A DNA stretch of 64,000 nucleotides, from positions 372,001-436,000 of the forward strand of contig WBMV01002681.1 in the NCBI GenBank assembly GCA_013396655.1, in the 5' to 3' direction. Source of the stretch: Campylorhamphus procurvoides. Taxonomy: Eukaryota > Chordata > Aves > Passeriformes > Dendrocolaptidae. How positions within the stretch are numbered: the stretch's first letter is position 1; each line of letters starts with the position of its first letter. This document shows positions 24,011 through 36,640 of this stretch, one piece after another. Position numbers and translations under genes: made by a program. Under the pieces are notes generated by a model that was not told the origin of the DNA, made no database searches, and was given only the letters and a program-made list of their open reading frames with translations.

Positions 24011-26389
24011 TGGTCTTTCTAAAATGATTTCATAGAATTTTAAAAGTGATTTTTGCCTAAGCAGCTCTGTCTTTTTTAGATCTTTCGGAACTCTGTCTGG
24101 GGACAACACAAAGCTGTTTTCAGATTTAGGCTTTTAATCTTGGATAAACCCTCTACCTTGATCCACTTGGGAAACTTTTTCCTTTAGCAGGAAAAATTTA
24201 ACTGGCAGCTAATGATGTCTTTCTTCAGCCAAATCCAACAAGAGTTTGTTCAACCATTTTTCCAGAGTTAGAGCAAATGTAAAGGATTATTTTGTTGAAG
24301 CTTGTTGAAATGGATGAAAGGGAAAAAATACCCAGAAGGGATGCGTACTTACATTATCATGCCTTTGTTCAATAAAGCTGTTCAGGAGAATAAAAAACAA
24401 AGTATCTAAAAAAAAATCAGATATTAATTTGACTGCATAGTGTGATAGAAGAAAATGAGTGAAAGAAAGAGGGAGCAAGACATGCATATCCTAGTAAATG
24501 CTTGTGTTCACTCACTGAAGCTCTGCTATGTGGAGCAGTAGGGCATCATGAAAGTTAAATGCGATCAAGAACTCTGTGTCTATTTTAGAAATCCTTTCCA
24601 ATGTAAGTTTGATCTTTCTTTCACATTAATTGTTGTCATGACCATTTTAGTTTAAAATATCCAAGCAATGGGTAATTAATTTCTTAAAAGACTTCAGAAC
24701 ATTAATTGATTCCAGCAGTTAAGGGGCTTTGCATTTTTTCTCAGTTCTTTTTCAAATGCCTTTGTCATATAAAAGTGCTGAGAATGGCAATAGGACAGAG
24801 AAGTAAGCCAACGACTTGTGAATACCTGATCTGTTTTACTTCATGTCTGGATGGGAAAGGTTTTTTTGTGTGTTGTTAGAGATTATCAAAACAAAAAAAT
24901 ACAGTGATTCAGAATAATCTTTTTCTTTTTGGCTATTTTTTCTTTCCTCTTAAATGAAATATAACTACATTTCAAAATGAACAATTATAATGGAAAGTTG
25001 AAAATAACTATCTTTAATTTTCAAATAACACTTTTAAACCACAGACATTTAGCCAAATATGATGTGATTTCTTTTGCTAGTAAAGAGGGGAGAGATTATT
25101 GTCTTTCAACTACTCTGTTTGCCAAAAAAGCCTGTTTAGGTTTACAGAATTGTTTATTACTGTCATTCATTAAAAAACTGCAACTGAATCTGAAAAGGGA
25201 GCAACCAAGTTTGAGCTAACATTTTACAAAATAAATGAAAGTGCTTTATTTACATTACCCGAAATGCACCAGCAATGTGTTTCTAGCCCAACACATTTTG
25301 AGACGTATTATTCTGTTAGCTGCACTGGGATTGGACTGGGACACTTGTAGAGGAGAAGCAACCAGTATGTGTGATGATGGCAATTTGTGAGCCATAATAA
25401 TCTCCTTACCAGAAAGATTTTTTGCCTATTGAGGAAGATAGTATTTTGCCATTTTCTTAGTTTTAACTGAATCTGCTCAGACTAAAAGCACAGGTTGAAG
25501 AGAGAGAAACATGCAAATGGATTTGCAGTGCTAGGAGATATTTTTGTTAAGATAATTGAATGAATCTTCAAAAAAAAAGGATCAAATGATGTGACTTTAT
25601 ATTACAGAAAAAAAAAAGATGGTTAACAAAATTGAACATCTCCGATGTTTTAAAATCAGCCCAGATTTTGAAAGTGGCTGTAAGGTGCTAAGTCTATGTA
25701 GTAACTTCTCAGATTACTTAAAGACCTTTGGTGTCTTTAAATTATTGTTTGTGGGTGCACCATTGGTGTGTGCAATATGGTGCAGAGAACGGTCACTGGG
25801 AGCAGTTGAAGCTATGAAGTCTAGGCCCAGTGAACTTCCTACCATGGTCCTGAAGCAATTTCCTTGCAAGCACAGCCCTGCAAAATTACAGACATGCTTC
25901 TTCCAGATTTCAGCTAACTCATATTCAAGCCACATAGAGCAGCAATGAATGCCCGTCACTTTAACATTGCTTTGTGGGTTAGCAGGTCTGCTCAGGACTG
26001 ATCAATGCAGATAATGTCGTATCCTGTTCTGAATCCCCCAATTACCCAAAAACTCTCTTATGCGAGCTCCGGGGATCAATCACATGTGGTAAGATATTAT
26101 GGCTTTGTATTAAAGTTTTAGCACAATTTTGTTGCTGAAAACAGCTATGGATAAGGCTTTTGAACTATAACTTGAGGTTTTGTTTTATCTTCATTGGTTT
26201 ATATCTGTCTGCAGATGGTTAAGTCTTCTACCAGTCAAGCCATATGGTATAGCTAAGACTATACCATTTAACAGATGGACAAAATCAAGTCCTAAGATTG
26301 TGATTTGCCCTAAGTTGTGCAGGCACTTTGTGTTAGTGTGAAATGCGAAGAAATCTAGTCAGGTTTATTTATCTTTATTAGTTTCTGTT
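24011..26389. other. Intergenic, no gene seen
   Basis: AT-rich sequence downstream of MEOX2. It has an extra AATAAA at 24371-24376 and a short perfect hairpin at 26244-26267. Reading frames of up to about 109 codons (25619-25948) show no recognisable domain and carry no splice or promoter support. Confidence 0.7.
26244..26267. repeat. Short perfect hairpin (9-bp stem, 6-nt loop)
   Basis: ATGGTATAG and its reverse complement CTATACCAT are separated by CTAAGA. It lies about 120 bp before the left edge of the solo LTR. No T-tract or other context suggests a function, and a stem of this length can occur by chance. Confidence 0.6.
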
Positions 26390-26394
26390 ATTAT
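26390..26394. repeat. Target-site duplication, left copy
   Basis: ATTAT immediately precedes the LTR terminus TGTGG and is repeated exactly at 27005-27009. Confidence 0.9.
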
Positions 26395-27004
26395 TGTGGA
26401 GGTTTGGGTTGGCTCCCTGCCAAGCCAAGGGCCGGCCACACGGATTCCCCCCTCCCAAGAGGGAAGGGAAAAAAAAGTACCCAAAAAGACAATCTTAGTA
26501 AAAGTATATATAAATATATTCACATATATTACAATTATATACAATCAAACACTATGAATTGACAGAACAAATCCCAGAAAAACCCCCCAAAAGGGAAAAG
26601 GGGAAAAGGGAAAGGGAAATGGGACAAAAATGGGTAAAATCAAATAAAACAAATACACACACTTGTAAACTCAGGGAAAAGCTCAGTAAGAACTAATACA
26701 ATCAATTCTCACCGAACTCCCCTTAAGAGAAAGCAGGTCCTTCTCCTCCATACAGCTGGGACAGCAGCTTCTCCAATAGGCCCCAGCTCACAGAGATAAG
26801 AGCTAGGCCAGCACAGAGAGCTGATGTTCTCCGAGCACCCAAACAGCAGAGAGAAGAGAAAAGAGCAAAAAGAGACAGAGGAAACCTTCCTCCTGTCTTT
26901 ATATACACCTGATTACGTGAAGGAACGGTGTGGAATACTTCCTTAGTTATGACCCTGCTACCAAGGAAGGCCCAGACCAAAACTAAGAAAACTAAACCAC
27001 CACA
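26395..27004 (-). mobile_element. Solo LTR of an endogenous retrovirus, antisense to both genes
   Basis: A 610-bp element with inverted termini: the left end TGTGGAGGTTTGG matches the complement of the right end (TGTGGTGGTTTAG) at 11 of 13 bases, giving TG...CA ends. It is flanked by a perfect 5-bp duplication, ATTAT. On the minus strand a TATA box (TATATAAAG, bases 26905-26897) is followed by a pyrimidine-rich stretch, the layout of an LTR promoter, so the LTR points toward the 3' end of MEOX2. No primer-binding site, gag, pol or env sequence adjoins it: this is a recombination remnant. The 5-bp duplication fits an ERVL-like class more than 4- or 6-bp classes, but the class assignment is tentative. 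The purine-rich run near 26580-26625 is part of the LTR. Confidence 0.92.
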
Positions 27005-27009
27005 ATTAT
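27005..27009. repeat. Target-site duplication, right copy
   Basis: ATTAT directly follows the LTR end CCACCACA and is identical to the copy at 26390-26394. Confidence 0.9.
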
Positions 27010-30000
27010 ATAGTGGGCAATCACTTTTCATGACTTGTTGTCAATGAATCTTGCTTCTCATGAGTAATGATGTATTTTTTGAGTTACCATAATTTTGATG
27101 TTGTATCTCTCCAGAGTCAACCTCTCTTTGATGTTCTGTTGTTGGTGTGTCGCTGAGCCAGATGCATACAGATGTACACAGATACATACAAATGCTATGA
27201 ATGCTACATACAAATACTCAGAAAATATAATTGACTGTAAAAAGACAGCGATGTTTAACACTAATTTGCAATAAAATGAATGTTAGGAATTCTTTCTGCT
27301 CTTTTGAGTACAAGGCTATAGATTATTTACAGGGTTTCTTAATGACTGTTTTTATTTTATGTTTTTATTTATTATGGCTTTAGATATGGTTTTCAGATTT
27401 ATTTTGACAATAGCAGTTCAAATGGAATGGTTAAAATAATACCATTGCACGCCGTCTGAATTTATTAAACTATACACTGGAAGTAGTTTGGGAATTTAAT
27501 TATATGCTTATCTTTTCTTGACTTTTCATCAGATCCAGAAGTCTTCAAAAAAAGGAGCATCAGAAGAGACTCTATACCTTTATCTTTCCACCATAGGCCA
27601 AGTTTCGAGGTAGTTTATGTATCCTACTTTCTGAAGGGAATGTTCTCACTGCTGCAATAATATTATTTGTACAAATAAAGAAAGAAGCACCATTAGGACA
27701 AGCAGTCTTAGTAGCTATGACGAAACATAGTTATGTAAGTTAGAACAAGCTGTCAGCTTGAGCCTTCGTTTAGAATTTCCTGGCTTCAGTCAGCTGATGT
27801 CTCTTAAGTGAGCTTGTATTTAATAGAGCACATGCAGTATTTAAGATTGGCTAGAAGATTCAAGAAATTTTAGAGAGTAACATTTAACAATTATGTACTG
27901 TAATTTAATATCATTATGTAATGTGTGTGGATCGAAAGGGAAAATTCTGTACACAACCTGATATCTATATTCATTGAAAAAAGGCAATGTAGCAGATAAC
28001 TGGTAGTAACTGGCATAGGGCTTCAGTGGTGATGGACACCATTACCTCAGACTAATAATGACTCACTGGAGCTCATTTGCTTTTATATACTTCTTTCCAC
28101 TTTAATTTTAACCCCTTAGTCTTTTGGCATCATTTACAGCTGAAAGCTGCAGTGTCAGAATCAATTTCAATGTAATTTAAGGCCCCTGGCTGTTAGTCAG
28201 GGCCTCCATATGGCATAAAAAGAGGTTATCACAGTCATCTGTACAAACTACAAATGTATTAGTAGTTTCTTGGACCTTTATTACTTCTGTCCAAGTCTTG
28301 CATGCAGATCTGCTAGCCATGGTACCTTTCCTGCCATCTGAGCTGTAATGACTCCTATCTGCAGAGTTTGGTGAAAGTTTACTCTCATTCAGTTGAAGAC
28401 TATCACCTGGCCAGTAGACTTGGTTAGGATCCAGAAGCAAAGAAGACCTCAAAGAGCATTGTAAATGAAGAGTATGTTAAATAATAGCTGATGTAGGAAA
28501 TAATCATAGTTCCACTTTGCTTTGCAGTGCTTTTCTGTAGACAAACACGGAAGATTTTAAAAGACAGGAAAATTTTGAAATAGGGCACTCAAGAAATTTG
28601 TACTGGCCACCTTGTATCATTCACTAATTGGGATTAGGTTTCGGTTCCCTACTAAATGTGCTGTGACTACCTGGCTCAATTCTTTTTCTATATTATACAT
28701 CCCTTGAATGCCTTCTATGAGAAATTCTTCCAAGCCTCATGACCCTGACTCCTTCCCCTGAGCAAATATGTGATTCTTCAAAGAATTGAAACATATACAT
28801 TTCAGAATTTTTTCTAAATAATTTTAAAGAATGTGATCCAGGGCATTAAAGAATAATTAAAATGGCACTGGTTCTGTTCAGAGGACTACTTGGCTGGAAC
28901 AAAGTGTATTGCCACATTCCTGTTCTTTCCATAAATGATTTTGTATTTTTGTTTGTAATTTGTGAACCAAAAAAGTTTAGAAATTTTTACGTATTATGTT
29001 TTTATCTATTAAGATTATATACTTGAATTTAAATATTCAATTCTGATGTCTAACAAAATAACTTTATGAGTTCACAGAATGAACTCTCTCAATAGAGACA
29101 AAATTCAGACTAAGTACTATTCTGCTAACTATTCAGATTTTTTTTTGTAAATTTTGAAAATTTAGCATCCATTAAGAGAAAATTAGTAAAATGTTATTTT
29201 ACATTAGTGACAAACAAGGCTGAGAGTCACTCATCCTTTAACTAAGCATCAAAATAATTGATTGCTGCAGGCACTTTCTTGTCTTATAACCCCATGATAG
29301 TATAATGAGATTTGTATTACAAAAGTATACACCAAAACCATATGAAGCAAAGAACATGGCAAATATCTATATAAGTGGTTTACTATTTAGGGACAGATTC
29401 TCATCCTTAGTGTCCCCATGAACATATACACTCTGCATATGTAACTTGTGTTTGCTTGTGGACTTCAGGGGTTATAGAAATATGCCTATTCTGAATGCTT
29501 ACCGCATTATTTGCCATGAAAGTCACATGCACAGCTGAGAAAATACTGAAATGGACATTTGCCCAAATTAAAAAGGTATCTTGAAAAGTGCACTTAAAAA
29601 AATGTAATGAAACCACCACAGAAATGCATTTAAAAGAGTAAAAACTACCAGGGAAGAAAAAAAGCCCCAAAATTTGGGGTTACAACACATTGTAATAATT
29701 TAGTACACATATTTCTATAATTCTCATGCATATACCTATTCATTAGAACTGTGGAAATGAGATACACAATCTTTTCTCTTGCAAGCAATGCTAAATACAA
29801 CATAGAGCTGTCGCTTCTCTAATTTTAGCATATTTGTGTAGGACATTTGATTGTGATGACAGTATTATGAGATCTTGGGATTCCTTTTATAGAGAATATT
29901 TTGCAAGAAAAAAGTAAGGATTCTTCTAAGGCAGCAAAGGATCTCATTTAAAGCCTATAGATGGCAATGGAAAGATTACGATTGATTTCACAAGGATTTG

Positions 30001-33000
30001 GATGTAGCCCAAAGTACGCAAAAAAGTTCATACAAATCAGTGAACAGTCCAAGATTAAGACGTTAGCCAATAATTTCCAAAGTGACTATTGACTTTGTGC
30101 CTCTGTTATGACACATGGTATCCTGATTCCAACAAAGTTTTGAGTATGCAGTGAAAATTAGGACCACTTTATGGAAATGTGAGTTGAGAACCTCATATTA
30201 TGGGGTTATGAAAGTTTTGTTCTAACAGGAATCTTACAATACAGGATCTGTATAGCTGGCAAATCATCACATTATGTTATTAAATCATAGGTTTTTTAAT
30301 CAATATGAGTGAAACTTGCTATCCTGCTTTTTTTTCTGCAATTTTTGGAATTAGTAGATAAGAAAAATAAGGTGTGTTATACGGAGAAGTAGGTTTGAAC
30401 AGATGTTCCTGAATGGTGCAGGGGGGTAGGGGTGTCAAGGAAGGCAAAAACTTTCCTTCCACTCAGATGTCTGTCTTGAATTTCTCACAGTTTTTGCAGA
30501 CAGTTTGGCTCACTTCCAACATACATCGTTGCCTGTCTGGTATGAAAAATGCCATCTGTGGTGTATGGAAGTTCTTTCTTTAAAAGTGGCCTGCTAATTA
30601 TTCTTCAGGCAGGTGTTACTAAAGTGAAGTCAGGTGTCAAGCATGGCATAAATGTCAAATTGACTAAAATTGTTCTGTTCTATGCTTTCTTTCCCAAAAG
30701 AATAGAACAGAGTATTAGAGAGAACTGAAATGTTGGTTGACATAGGATTAGGATAGCTCATGCAGCAGTGTATATTGTGGTGACACTCAAAAACTGAGAG
30801 TTAAAGGATGTGGATTGAATAAAGTGTATAATTTTCCAAAATATCCTTCTGATTCTTACAAACTGACTTTCAGTTCCTTTATATTTGCACTGCCGTCTTG
30901 CAAAATGTTAAAGATCCTGGTGCTCTCAGAAATTTCAGACAGGGTAAAAAGTGGTGGAAAGAATTTCCTTCTGTGCTCTGAAATACTGGGAAAGCTGTTT
31001 GTTGAAAAGAGTGTGGAAGATGGCTGTTTTGTGTGAATGACACCTGGAAATTCTCACCTATATTCACTCTCCAAACCACTCATGCCTTAAAGCTTTTTGA
31101 AGATTAATAGGATGGTTAATGGGCCAGAATCAACACATGAGGACTGCAGGCAGACATTCAGCTGATCCAATAGCCCCAGCTCCCAGGATAAGCACTGCTG
31201 CTGCCTCTCACTTACAGCAGTTAGTGTGCTGCTCTGTTCCTTACATGACAACAGCCCTCCCAACAGAAGATGAAAACTCACCACGCTGAACCAGATGTTA
31301 CAACACTTCTCTCTCCCCAACAGATGAGTGTTGTTAGGAGGTGAGGAATTACCAGTATAAATGCAAGGCTTCCTATTTCCTATGCCATTTTTAGAAGGGT
31401 TTTTAAATAAACAGTCCTTTTACTCTTTGTAATCTTGGCATCGAGAATGATTGACATTGTTAGTGGTTTAAAAAACTGAGGATAAGGAAAGCACAGGCAC
31501 ATTTACTCCTTTTGACAGTGAGACTTTGCATTGTTTGCTTTATAAGTGGTGAAAGTAATCCAACTTTCTCTCCAGCCTTAAGCAGACCCTTGACAAAATA
31601 TTTACAATGGATTGATATGACATTGAGATAAAGAGCAGTCCTGTAAGTAACTGAGCATCTAGTGCTGTTACATTTTTGATCAACCCTGAGACATCTGGCT
31701 GATTTTGAACTACCAGTCTTCTACTATGAAGAATAGTTTTATTTTCATAAGGACTTCCTCTTGTGTTTTCAATATCATGCTTAGCCTCTAACTGCCTTAG
31801 CATATTGTGATAATGAGATGTACACAAAGCACTGGCATGCAGTATTATTGAGATGATTTCCTTTTTGGCTCAGCCAGATTCCTGTTAAAAGTTATACGGA
31901 CTCTTTAGAGACTAACAAAAGAAGAATTAAAGATCCAGCAATAGCACGAAGATAAGCCTGATGAAGCTGGAGTTAGGCTTTTGTGAAATTAAAAGCAGAC
32001 TTTGTATGAATACATTTCTGAAATACACCATTGCAATTTCATTACACAACAAACCCACAAAGCCCTAAACTTCTTTTTTTTGGCTCAGGTTGAATGCCTA
32101 TCAAAATCCCAGTATTTACTTTGTAGAGTGGGTTGTTCATTAACTTGAAGAATAGAGGCTTGGAGAAACACACTGTGATTAGAAAGAAAAGGAAAACAAA
32201 ACTGAAATTTGCACCCTAATTGTTTTTGTGCTGTATTTCTTTAATGGCTAAAACTCACACCATACCCGCTCACATTATGGATTAAATGAGGATGAGGCTG
32301 TAAGTTTGTGATCAAGTCCATCCAATGGCATTTTGAATGACTTTGTGAATAGAGCATGTGCCAGCTCAATGCAATATTTTCATTCTAGCAGAGACTATAA
32401 TCTCCTAACACATTTGCAATAATGTGCAAGCATCTTCCACTGCCTCAGAATAGCGTAAAATCACAACAGTTTAAGAAAAGGCTTCTTCACTGAACACCTT
32501 ATGGAGTCAACTTGAGTTTGATAAAACTGTGTGGACCAAGAAAGATAGGGGTTTCTTATAAATTTAGTTAGCAAAAGATTATATCATTCTGATATTTAAA
32601 TCGGCACCTAAAGAATCATGCTGAAAGGTATATGCAGCTTTAAGCAAACCATAAGCTCCTACTATCTCTATTTTTTGCTTATCATTGCTGTGCAGCTGTC
32701 CTTCTGAGGTGAAACTTCACAGCTGTATAATAATTCAGAGAATGGCAACAGAAGAAGTGAACGCGAATAATGATATATCTGTCCACAACTGCAGTTTGCT
32801 TATGTAGCGCTGCTTTGCTTACTGCAATTACACATACTGCATTTTGACTGGGACACTGATTTCACTCCTCTGTTTTATAATTTCTCCTGTCTGGGAAGAA
32901 AACAATGTGCAATTTTTTTAACTTTTATTTTTTTTAGTGTGAATTGAGAAAGCCAAATATTGCAGTGATTGCTTATATAAAATATAATTTATGATTTTTA

Positions 33001-36000
33001 GTAACTATGAATTGGCAGATATGTCACACATATCAATGGAGTAATGGCAAATTCCCCAGACTACCATCAATCACATCATATCTGAGCATGATATCTCTAA
33101 AACGTAAAGAAAGGATGACAATATAAGGAAAAAAATTGTCAGCTCAGTTCCCACACCGATCTTCTTCAATTCAAGTGTGTCTGAACCTGGTCTGGCATAA
33201 AATATGAAACTGAATTTTACAAGCAATGCTGTGATGCTCCAGAAAATAGAGAGATCTTATTTTTAAGGATATTGAAGATTTTTCTTGTGTTTGTTTGTGA
33301 GGTACAAAATCAAGGGAAGACTTACTGATGTATCTGAGGTGAAGTCAAACCAGTCCTCTGAATTTAATCTATTTGAATTCTTTATAGATTCTATCTATGA
33401 TATCTACAATATGTCTATGATCATAGAGAATTTTGGGAAATGTCATTCTTTTTCTCTGGAAAATGTCATATTTGAAATTATTTTTCACCCTAAACCAAGG
33501 TATACAGTGAAACTGATCATAAAAAAATCATTAACAAATAAAACATTTACAAGGCAAATCTGAAAATTGTAGAGAGCACATATATAAAACTTTAGAATGC
33601 TATTTGCACATTTCATTTTGTTTCAAATAGGAAATTGATAAAATTTTGGTCTGTCTCCACGCTATTGCTGTGGCTAAGGTATCCCATATAGGTGTGATTC
33701 AGAAAAACAAAATTAGGTTAAGTACTTCTGTGAGCAAAGGAGAGAATTTCAGTTGCCCAAAATAGCCAAGAAAAATATTGCAGAGATCATTGCCCTTCTC
33801 ATTTGAAAAAGTAAAATGAAAACTCAGCTTTTGAAATGCCAGTTGGCATAAGGTCAAAGACGTTATTAATATAATAGTGTCATTACAACAAGATGCCTGT
33901 GGAGGAAGTTGATACAGGAATGTGCTTCACTGGGAGTAGCATGACAGAATGTGATAGTTATCAACATTTTACATGCTACCTGCCTGATATTTACACGCTG
34001 TATACCTGGTAGTTCACAATTACGCACCAAATATCTCCCTGCAAATCCTAACATCAGCTACAGTATTATAATGCTAGACAAATACACATCTCTATATAAC
34101 CATTACATCTATTGTCTAGCAGAGAAAAAAAATAAACCACAGAAAAAAGGGAATGATTCCTTTAAGAAGCCTTTATATTGTCAGTTTTCTTTGCTGACTA
34201 TATTAGAGTAAAACACAGGGTTTGCTCAGTGAAAAAAGCTAAAAAATTATAAAAGCAAACAAGTGTGGGGAATTAAATTGGAGATACAGATCTATATGTT
34301 TCAAATTCCTTTAGCTTTGTGACAACACCTGGACTTCAAAGGTACACCCATATTCGGTGGAACTTTCAATTTGAGTCTTATGTTAATATTAACATTCTTT
34401 TCTGAAGAGCTGATAGAGGTAAGCCTGTGTTAAGTCTTGGTTTCCCCACTTCCCACCCCATCGCCTCTGCTCGCTGCATTCCAAATTCAAAGATTCACCT
34501 GTCCAAAGCCCAAAGAAAAGGACTAACAATGTTACAAAAATGGCTTAAATATGTCAACAGCAACTTTACAAACTCAGAGCCATGGTCTGAAATCTTCACC
34601 AATTTACAAGTAACTATAGTGAGTTGGGAGACCAATGTAATTTTTGTTTTAAATTGAAAAATACAAAAGTAATGCATTTTAAAAATTGATTGATTCAGTT
34701 TGAATATTTAGGTTGTGACAGATTTTGTAATCTTTTAACAATGAACACACATTCCCCAGGTAGCTCATCAGTCTCTTAAAAGCTAGAGAGGTGGTTCATG
34801 TCAAAATTATGCAGCTGATTCATTGCAAACCTACTCTAAGTAGACAGAACTGACCTTGAGAGTTACATCTGGACTCTTGCAAATCTTTTTCTGATTTTCC
34901 ACTATTTTGTCTTCCAGTATCTTGAAAAATTGCCACAGAAAACCCACAAACCCCTAGGCATTCCGCAAAACACTACACACTCAAATTTTACTATTCTGAT
35001 TGAGCTTTGGCTCAGATATTAAAACAGTAAGTGAACAGGTAAACAGCACAGAAAAGAAAACCTTCCAGACATCTTGATCACAGCTGCTGTATAAGCTACT
35101 CTTACTCTCTAACAGTGGAAAGATTCCCCACAACTAAATATCAGGGAATACATTCCATACTTATGACATACAAATTTGAAGCCTAATTCATTCCCTGAAC
35201 ATAAAGAGAGATTAGAAACATTCATGAATATATGGGGAACTAGAATGAAGGAGGAAAAAGTAAGCGGATAGTCTTTTTTTCCTTCAGAGTGATGTGCATG
35301 CATAAATGAAATTTCATATTGCTTTTCACTTGCATTCATCAAAAAAAAAAAGAGAACAAAAGAGGACAGAAAAAAACCAACTAAACAAAAAGCTTCTGCG
35401 ATGGTAAAATGTGACATATATATTACTTGTAATATGATTGACCATACTTTGTTTTATCAAATAACTTTTAGAGTTATTCTTGCTTTTCATACTATATTAA
35501 AAAGTGCACAGCATGAAATGAACTTCAGGCTTGCAAAATGAAATGCACTCAAACATTGAAAACATTTATCCTTAAGTTTAACAGACATTTCCAGTGCTTA
35601 TGGATTACAGCAGTCTTTAATTACCTCATCATATGCTACCTGAGGGTGGGGGCTCTAACTGGATTACTGCTCTAGATTTTAAATAGTCCAGGAACTTCAG
35701 GGTTTCTATGAATTTTCATTTTCCTGCTTTCTTTTAAGTTTGTGGGTTTCATTTTGTTTTTTTATAAGCTTCCAGGGCCTTCTGGAGCTACAGCTTCATC
35801 CAGTTACCTTCTGAAAAGAATGCAGTTGATTTTAAAAAAGGCCTGCAACTTCTGTTTTTATCTAATTGCTAATTAGGAAAGAATGTATTTAGGTCAGTAG
35901 GACTTGCATTTTGGCAATTAAAGAGCCAACTGAGGTGTGAAGAGCATGCTGGAATGTTTCCAGGTAGGATAGAGTTGCACAATATTGTAAGGGTTGGGTC

Positions 36001-36189
36001 TCAGCATGTGACAAATTACCTGGAGGGTATCAAAAGAACTGGAGCAAGGAAGGATGCCCTTATGCAAGTTTGGGCTGCAGGGAGCATTTGGTCCTTCTCT
36101 CTGGGGTGGCCTCACAGTGGGAGGCATGCTTTGACAGAGATACTTATGCACTGGGTTAAGGGAGTAGTGAGAGGATGTCTGTGACTGTG
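27010..36189. other. Intergenic, no gene seen
   Basis: AT-rich DNA with only short chance reading frames (all under about 105 codons) and no RNA gene or interspersed repeat I can identify. A homeodomain-type double core, CTAATTGCTAATTAG, occurs at 35862-35876 and is discussed among the findings. Confidence 0.65.
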
Positions 36190-36640
36190 TAACTTCAAGG
36201 ATAACAGGTAGGTACAGGGCTGCTCTCAGTGTCTTTACAGGGCCCCTGGAGCAGCATGAGCATCAGCTGCAGGATGTAACAAACAAAGGAAAGTGAGAGG
36301 TTCCTTATGGATGAGTGGTGAATAGAGACTCCCTTGGTGGAGGAGGCTAGAACTTGTGACTCTAGGCAGCACAAGAAAGGCTGTTTCTTTGCCCTCAGAC
36401 CTGAATTTGGAGTATTGATGCATTGGCTTAAAGGCAAGGAAGGATAACAAACTCTGCAAAGCTGGGACACAGAGGCAGCTGGAGCAGAAGTGAGCACTCA
36501 CTGTGAAGCGGTAGGGGACAGTGGTTGTAGACTCCCTTTGGGTGATGGGGAGCTGGCAGTGTCCCTCTTCTAACAGGTTTAATGGCATAGGAGGCTTGTT
36601 TCCTGCCAGAGGCCCAGTTAATCTATTCATTGGAAGAAAA
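36190..36640. other. GC-richer intergenic stretch of unknown origin
   Basis: This stretch is visibly richer in G and C than its surroundings and is open for 163 codons on the minus strand (36726-36235), with a second overlapping minus-strand frame of 100 codons (36497-36195). The predicted peptide has no domain, repeat, signal or motif I recognise. It could be an old transposon remnant, a noncoding RNA exon or a chance frame. It is not annotated as a gene. Confidence 0.4.

Noticed and set aside
26395..27004. Full-length provirus at the LTR
   Set aside because: The target duplications abut both ends of a single LTR and no internal retroviral sequence is present, so only a solo LTR remains.
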